A program made the translations under genes and the position numbers. Below are positions 4,766 to 8,149 of a stretch of 8,149 bases of DNA, piece after piece. This DNA comes from JBBRFH01 sp038224615 (GTDB taxonomy: Bacteria > Planctomycetota > Phycisphaerae > Tepidisphaerales > Tepidisphaeraceae). Location of the stretch: positions 1 to 8,149 of the forward strand of contig JBBRFH010000158.1 of NCBI GenBank assembly GCA_038224615.1, given 5' to 3'. The notes below the pieces were generated by a model. The model made no database searches, was not told the DNA's origin, and saw nothing but the letters and a program-made list of their open reading frames with translations. Within the stretch, counting starts at the first letter, position 1. Each line of letters begins with the position of its first letter.

Positions 4766-6121
4766 TCAGTCCGACATGACGACGCGCGCGATCGCCCCGT
4801 CGGTTCGCCGGGCGAGTTCTGCGGCATCTTCCTGCAAATGCAGCAATGCTGCAGGCGAAGGCACCGCGTCGGCGAGTTGCGAAAGCTCTTCATCGGTGGT
4901 TCGAGACCGGAACGCTCGCAGGTTCAGCAGATGATCGCGGATCACGTCCTCGGCCGAATTGCTGGTGATCGGGCTGCTAAGGCGGCGGACGATGTAGTTC
5001 AGCGGCATGCCGATCTTGAACGCGCCGATCTGCCCGTCGACGCCCAGCAACCCGGCCGGGCCGAGCGTCGTGCGCCAGAGCGCTTCGCACGCCGTCGCAT
5101 GGCGCGAGCGGCCTCGATGGACGAGCAGAAACATCGCCATCTCCGCCAGCAGCGACGTCGTCAGCGACGCGCCGACATCGGTGCAGATCGCGTAGTCGAT
5201 CTCCCGCTCAATCATCTCGTCCAGCGCACAAATGCCCGACCCAAGCAGCGCGTTGGACGTCGGGCAGTGGGCCACGATCGCCCGGCGGCTCTGCACGATC
5301 GACCACTCGGCGGCTGTCATCTGCACACAGTGCGCGAGAATCGCCCGCGTATCGAGCAGGCCGTCACGCAGGTAGACATGCGTGTATGAATCGGCGTCGG
5401 GGTAGAGCGTCTCTTCGACGAAGCGCTTCTCGGTGATCTGCTCGTTGAGATGCGTCTGCGTCATCAATCCGAACTCGCGCGCGATGGCGGCCCCGTACTG
5501 GCGCAGCGCCGACGACGTGGTGACGGCGAAACGGTCGGTGATGACGAGGCGTTTGCCGAGCGATTCGGCGAGATTGCGCAGGTCGACCTGGAGGTAGTGA
5601 TTGTTACGCAGGCGCTCAGGGCAATTCTGGTCCATCAAAACAAGGCCGCCGTGCCAGAGCAGGCCAAGGCGGGACATGGTGTCGAACGCCGCCTCGGGGT
5701 GAACGGTGAGGAACGCACACCCGCCGACGATGCCGTTAGCCAGCGTGTCCTGTTGAAACTGGTCGGTGACGTGGCGGGCGTATTCGAGCGAGGCGAAGCG
5801 TTCCTCGGCCGGGAAGACGTTGCGCTTAAGGCCGGCGAGCAGTCGCCCGCCGGGCGAAGTCGCATCGACGCCGTTACAGAATTGTCCGCGAATCGGCCAT
5901 TGCGGGACATGGGTGTGCAGGTCGAGCATCGGCGGGCAGATGAGTCCGTCCGCCGGCTCGAACGCCGCCCCGTCACCGCCGTGGGTTTCGCAGAATGCCC
6001 GCCAGTCGCCGACAAAGTCGATGACGCCGTCGTCACCTGTGGCAATGACGCCTTCAGGCAGAAAATCGATCGTCCGATCGGGTTGTGGATTCAGGATGGG
6101 GCCGCGCAGCACCGTAGGCAT
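4766..6121 (-). CDS. guaD: Guanine deaminase (amidohydrolase superfamily)
   Basis: The enzyme hydrolyses guanine to xanthine and ammonia, feeding purine salvage or breakdown to urate; it is cytoplasmic. The 451 residues match the length of the amidohydrolase-type guanine deaminase known from animals and bacteria. The metal ligands are in order: HTH (H69, H71) in PPMLDLHTHVPQ, H224 in QTHLNE with general-acid E227, H264 in ILAHC, and D315 in ICTDVGASL. Guanine-binding positions typical of the family are present: Q74 after the HTH motif, and R197 in TDRF, equivalent to the usual PRF. Further family segments are NVFPAEERF at 101-109 and AHCPTSNALLGSG at 284-296. The ATG has no Shine-Dalgarno sequence. 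It lies 48 bases after an HIU hydrolase homologue on the same strand, a fitting purine-catabolic neighbour. A related amidohydrolase with another purine or pterin substrate is the main alternative. Confidence 0.88.
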   Translation of the reverse strand: MPTVLRGPILNPQPDRTIDFLPEGVIATGDDGVIDFVGDWRAFCETHGGDGAAFEPADGLICPPMLDLHTHVPQWPIRGQFCNGVDATSPGGRLLAGLKRNVFPAEERFASLEYARHVTDQFQQDTLANGIVGGCAFLTVHPEAAFDTMSRLGLLWHGGLVLMDQNCPERLRNNHYLQVDLRNLAESLGKRLVITDRFAVTTSSALRQYGAAIAREFGLMTQTHLNEQITEKRFVEETLYPDADSYTHVYLRDGLLDTRAILAHCVQMTAAEWSIVQSRRAIVAHCPTSNALLGSGICALDEMIEREIDYAICTDVGASLTTSLLAEMAMFLLVHRGRSRHATACEALWRTTLGPAGLLGVDGQIGAFKIGMPLNYIVRRLSSPITSNSAEDVIRDHLLNLRAFRSRTTDEELSQLADAVPSPAALLHLQEDAAELARRTDGAIARVVMSD

Positions 6122-6130
6122 CAGGCAATC

Positions 6131-6158
6131 AGTATCACCACCGGCGGCGAACGATCAA
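6131..6158 (-). promoter_or_regulatory. Candidate promoter of guaD
   Basis: On the minus strand TTGATC (6158-6153) and GATACT (6136-6131) are separated by 16 bases. Each matches four of six consensus positions. Transcription would begin within a few bases of the guaD ATG at 6121, consistent with a leaderless message. Found by eye and weak in both boxes. Confidence 0.28.
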
Positions 6159-6179
6159 CCACGGCTCGATCAGCCGTGG
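6159..6179 (-). terminator. Stem-loop at the end of the HIU hydrolase-like gene
   Basis: An 8-base perfect stem (ccacggct / agccgtgg) with a 5-base loop overlaps the stop codon of the upstream gene (6170-6172). There is no T-run after it on the minus strand, so it is at best a weak or factor-assisted terminator. It could instead stabilise the mRNA end. Confidence 0.35.
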
Positions 6180-6529
6180 CGTTGGTGTGCGACGATATAC
6201 GTCGACGGCGTGACCGTCACGTCGATCTGCGTGTGCGTCGAAGCGTCGTCGACGACGAAGACGATCGGCAGGACGTCGAGGTAGCGCTTGGCATCGGGGT
6301 GCTGCTGGGCGGCGTAGTAGTCGCCGACATGCAGCAGCAGTTTGTACGTGCCTGCCGACAGCTTGGAATTAGCCAGCAGGGGCGAATCGGTGGTGCCCCG
6401 CGCGTTGGTCGCGCCGGCGCGAACGAGCACATCGCCGTGGTTCTCGACCCAGTAAAGCTGGACCCGGATTCCGGCCATTGGCTGACCGCCGGCGGCGTCG
6501 TGAATAAGGGTGGTAAGCGAACCGCACAT
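6170..6529 (-). CDS. Transthyretin-like / 5-hydroxyisourate hydrolase homologue with altered active site
   Basis: HIU hydrolase converts 5-hydroxyisourate to OHCU in urate breakdown and works as a tetramer. The 119-residue length fits the family. The fold is recognised from GSLTTLIHDAAGGQPMAGIRVQLY at 3-26, the ATNARGTTDSPLL block at 40-52, the strong signature LLHVGDYYAAQ at 65-75, and the LDVLPIVFVV strand at 84-93. The family catalytic residues seem absent. The His of the usual THVLD is L8; the Arg of DGRT is T46; the third His (HYHVPLL) aligns with Q101; and the C-terminal YRGS is replaced by a tail ending HQRHG. The same loss occurs in vertebrate transthyretin. The ATG at 6529 gives the normal N-terminus; the open frame upstream to 6760 is Arg/Cys-rich and overlaps the next gene. 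It lies just upstream of guaD. The family is likely, the enzymatic activity doubtful. Confidence 0.78.
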   Translation of the reverse strand: MCGSLTTLIHDAAGGQPMAGIRVQLYWVENHGDVLVRAGATNARGTTDSPLLANSKLSAGTYKLLLHVGDYYAAQQHPDAKRYLDVLPIVFVVDDASTHTQIDVTVTPSTYIVAHQRHG

Positions 6530-6590
6530 GCCCACAAGTCTATCGGACAGGCAGGCAAGCAACTGAAGATCGGAGAGAATAATCGGACGG

Positions 6591-6615
6591 AAAATACACG
6601 GCCTGCGCGCCAGGC
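6591..6615 (-). terminator. Possible terminator after the DUF4190-type gene
   Basis: On the minus strand a 5-base stem (gcctg/caggc) with loop gcgcg starts 12 bases beyond the TAG stop, followed after six bases by TTTT. Stem and tract are both short, so this is a tentative call. Confidence 0.3.
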
Positions 6616-6627
6616 GACAGCTCGTGG

Positions 6628-7467
6628 CTAAGGCGAAGGCGGACCCGCCGGCCCCGGTTGCGCCCCGCCGCCTGCACCACCCGCGCTCGCGCCGCCAGCA
6701 CCGGAGGCTGGGGCAGGCTGCGGGGCGGAAAACAATTCCGGGAGCGCGAAGATGATCCAACGGTCGCCGGTCCGGCGATAGCGGATCTCAGTCGGGAAAC
6801 CGCCGGGATATTTTTCAGTCTTCAGCTTGGCCCGGCTCATCGCCATGCGGATGCTCGGGTCGGTCGGGTCTTCATCCGCGAACTGGAACAGCTTGTTCGA
6901 CTCGACACCCAACATTTCGCCGAACTGCGAAACCACCTGCTCGTCAAAGAACTTGGTAAACCGGTTCAGCGACACCTGTTCCTGGAAGCGGGCGTCGGTC
7001 TTGCCGTAGGCGGCCTTGTAGTCCTTGTCCGCCAGCGCTTTGCCGAAATCGTTGGTGATCTGGACCATCTCGCGCTCGTCGGCCTTGCGGACCTGGTCGT
7101 GCTGATACGCCTGCAACCCGGTGAACCCGGCGAATGCCACCGAACCGACCAGTCCAAGGATGGCCAGCGCCATGCCCGTCTGCGTGCGGTTGGACGAAAG
7201 AATCTGGCGGATCGCGATGACCGAAATCACCACGCCCACGATCGGCAGGAACAGGAAAATCGGCGTGAACAGCGACAGGCTGCTCGCCCCGCCCAACAGC
7301 ACCGCAACGACGGCGGTGTTGTTGACGGCGGTGTACTCACTCGACCCGAGCCCGGCCGTCCGCGACATGCGGTGCAACCTGGATAAGTGCGACAGCTCCG
7401 ATTCATTCGGCTGCGCAGGGGACGGCGACGACGACGCTGCGGGGGATGGGTGCGGAACTTGGCTCAT
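6628..7467 (-). CDS. DUF4190-type membrane protein with an extracytoplasmic domain and Gly/Ala/Pro-rich tail
   Basis: This protein has 279 residues and no known function. Residues 1-28 are Pro/Ser-rich and probably disordered and cytoplasmic. Residues 50-118 (from NNTAVVAVLLGG to AGFTGLQA) form two hydrophobic helices joined by a polar stretch IRQILSSNRTQTGMAL, the pattern of DUF4190, a small domain common in planctomycetes and actinobacteria. Residues 125-247 are a soluble domain of mixed helix and strand; its helical start (FGKALADKDYKAAYGKTDARFQEQ) and a later strand with GDRWIIFALPELF resemble NTF2-like or DUF3887-type domains. Residues 248-279 are almost only G, A, P, S and Q. The gene is divergent from a 62-residue protein across 110 bases. 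No Shine-Dalgarno sequence is clear. The membrane topology call is good; the soluble-domain family is inference. Confidence 0.8.
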   Translation of the reverse strand: MSQVPHPSPAASSSPSPAQPNESELSHLSRLHRMSRTAGLGSSEYTAVNNTAVVAVLLGGASSLSLFTPIFLFLPIVGVVISVIAIRQILSSNRTQTGMALAILGLVGSVAFAGFTGLQAYQHDQVRKADEREMVQITNDFGKALADKDYKAAYGKTDARFQEQVSLNRFTKFFDEQVVSQFGEMLGVESNKLFQFADEDPTDPSIRMAMSRAKLKTEKYPGGFPTEIRYRRTGDRWIIFALPELFSAPQPAPASGAGGASAGGAGGGAQPGPAGPPSP

Positions 7468-7499
7468 GGCGACATGTCTGGCGGCTACGGTTCAAGATT

Positions 7500-7527
7500 A
7501 TCAGCCCATCTGTCCGATTCGGCTGAT
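7500..7527. promoter_or_regulatory. Inverted repeat in the divergent intergenic region
   Basis: The arms atcagcc (7500-7506) and ggctgat (7521-7527) are perfect reverse complements with a 14-base spacer. They lie midway between the divergent starts at 7467 and 7578. On the minus strand GATAAT (7502-7497), a -10-like hexamer for the DUF4190-type gene, overlaps the left arm, so a regulator bound here could affect that promoter. Confidence 0.3.
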
Positions 7528-7577
7528 GGTCGTATCGCGATGCGCTGTAACCCTCTGCTGCGGAAAGTAGCCCTGCC

Positions 7578-7766
7578 ATGAATAAACGTCAACTGATCGA
7601 CGCCATCCAGAACTGTAATCCGAGCGCCACCGAGCAGTTCCTACAGCAATTCGACGAGGACGCGTTGCAGCAATATCTCAACAGGCTCGAAGACGCCCAC
7701 CGCCGGGCCCCTAAAATCAAGGCCTGGGTTCGACCGGTCCGACGCGATCATGTGCGAGTGGCGTAA
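7578..7766 (+). CDS. Small 62-residue hypothetical protein
   Basis: Not recognised. The ATG is preceded by GGAAAG at 7562-7567, ten bases upstream, one of the better ribosome sites in the window. Residues 3-40 (from KRQLIDAIQ to LEDAHRR) are predicted to be helical: two or three amphipathic helices rich in Gln, Asp, Glu and Leu, with FLQQFDEDALQQYLNRLEDA as the most regular part. The tail (RAPKIKAWVRPVRRDHVRVA) is strongly basic. There is no signal peptide or metal motif. It stands alone between the divergent DUF4190-type gene and the convergent right-edge gene. Small helical proteins of this kind are common among planctomycete conserved hypotheticals; DNA or protein binding is only a guess from the basic tail. 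Confidence 0.62.
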   Translation: MNKRQLIDAIQNCNPSATEQFLQQFDEDALQQYLNRLEDAHRRAPKIKAWVRPVRRDHVRVA

Positions 7767-7833
7767 GGATTCGTGTGGCGCCATGCGTGCGACGTGAGAG
7801 CCGGACTACATCTGACCTGCCACCGGCCGGCTG

Positions 7834-8149
7834 TCATGCCTTCTGCGCGGGCACGTCCACGACATGCTGTCCGGGCATGGTGTCGCTGAGGCCGTGACGT
7901 TTGGCGATCACCGCGTAGATGTCGTCGATCGGAGTCTGGTCATAGAGAAAGTCGTCGAGCTTGATCGTCCGCTCCTGCCCGGCGGACGCGTAGGTGAGAT
8001 AGGCGATGCCCTTTTTCTTCCACTGCCGATTGTCAATCGAACGCAGCGTTTCGATCGCGACCGGCGGGTGACCGGGCACGGTTAGAATGTCGCCACTGAG
8101 CCTGACCTGGCCGCGTGAACGATGCAGGAAAAACGCCAGGTAACCGATC
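7834..8149 (-). CDS. Hypothetical protein, C-terminal part; start beyond the right edge
   Basis: The frame is open from the right edge to a TGA at 7834-7836, giving about 104 visible residues. The GTG at 8079 is an internal Val rather than the start, since the reading frame continues upstream without a break (IGYLAFFLHRSRGQVRLSG). The protein begins in view with a hydrophobic/aromatic stretch that may be the end of a membrane helix. A compact domain follows with alternating strands and a helix: DILTVPGHPPVAIETLRSID, then KKKGIAYLTYASAGQERTIKLDDFLYD, then a helix DDIYAVIAKRH. This strand-rich layout is reminiscent of PH-like domains appended to bacterial membrane proteins. The last 15 residues look disordered. 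Family and function are not recognised. Confidence 0.65.
   Translation of the reverse strand, partial: IGYLAFFLHRSRGQVRLSGDILTVPGHPPVAIETLRSIDNRQWKKKGIAYLTYASAGQERTIKLDDFLYDQTPIDDIYAVIAKRHGLSDTMPGQHVVDVPAQKA

Noticed and set aside
5450..6631. Long plus-strand open frame of 393 codons opposite guaD and the HIU hydrolase-like gene
   Set aside because: Its Arg/Val/Asp-rich translation has no family motif, while the minus strand carries unmistakable amidohydrolase and transthyretin-fold motifs over the same bases. It is a GC-rich antisense shadow.
6530..6760. N-terminal extension of the HIU hydrolase-like protein to an ATG at 6760
   Set aside because: The added 77 residues are Arg/Cys-rich, overlap the end of the upstream DUF4190-type gene, and precede a start that gives the normal family length.
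1..8149. CRISPR array, phage, defence or toxin-antitoxin system
   Set aside because: No regularly spaced repeats, no transposase, integrase, nuclease or toxin motifs were seen; the 62- and 72-residue genes lack a partner gene.

Overview
The window is GC-rich bacterial chromosome with ordinary housekeeping-type content. The gene mix (a stand-alone type III pantothenate kinase, a short MnmE-like GTPase, many short lineage-restricted proteins, few Shine-Dalgarno sites) and the AT-poor palindromic repeats between genes suggest a planctomycete, most likely of the Phycisphaerae/Tepidisphaerales type. This is inferred from gene style, not from a phylogenetic marker. No phage, transposase, CRISPR or plasmid functions were seen.

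Layout. Bases 1-1330 are read on the plus strand: the 3' part of a PfkB-family sugar kinase (its start lies left of the window), then a 72-residue two-helix membrane protein. From 1314 to 7467 everything is on the minus strand. In order of transcription (right to left) this block holds: a DUF4190-type membrane protein with a periplasmic-type domain (7467-6628); a transthyretin/5-hydroxyisourate hydrolase-like protein (6529-6170); guanine deaminase (6121-4766); tRNA-Leu(CAA) (4699-4616); a Fur-family regulator (4464-4024); coaX (3975-3205); a truncated MnmE-like GTPase (3215-2190); and a DedA membrane protein (2036-1314). A 62-residue plus-strand protein (7578-7766) and the C-terminal part of a further minus-strand protein (right edge to 7834) close the window.

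How the genes fit together. Guanine deaminase and the HIU hydrolase homologue are adjacent and both belong to the chemistry of purine breakdown. However, the hydrolase homologue appears to lack every residue of the known active site, so its role is open. The Fur-family gene, coaX and the GTPase lie head to tail (gap 48 bases, then an 11-base overlap) and look like one transcription unit linking metal sensing, the first step of CoA synthesis and a GTPase.

The points most worth a second look are: the apparently active-site-less HIU hydrolase homologue; the MnmE-like GTPase that lacks the C-terminal tRNA-modification motif and whose stop codon lies inside a REP-like palindrome; the large palindromes at 2127-2196 and 4508-4600; and the Asp-to-Asn change in the first phosphate motif of CoaX.
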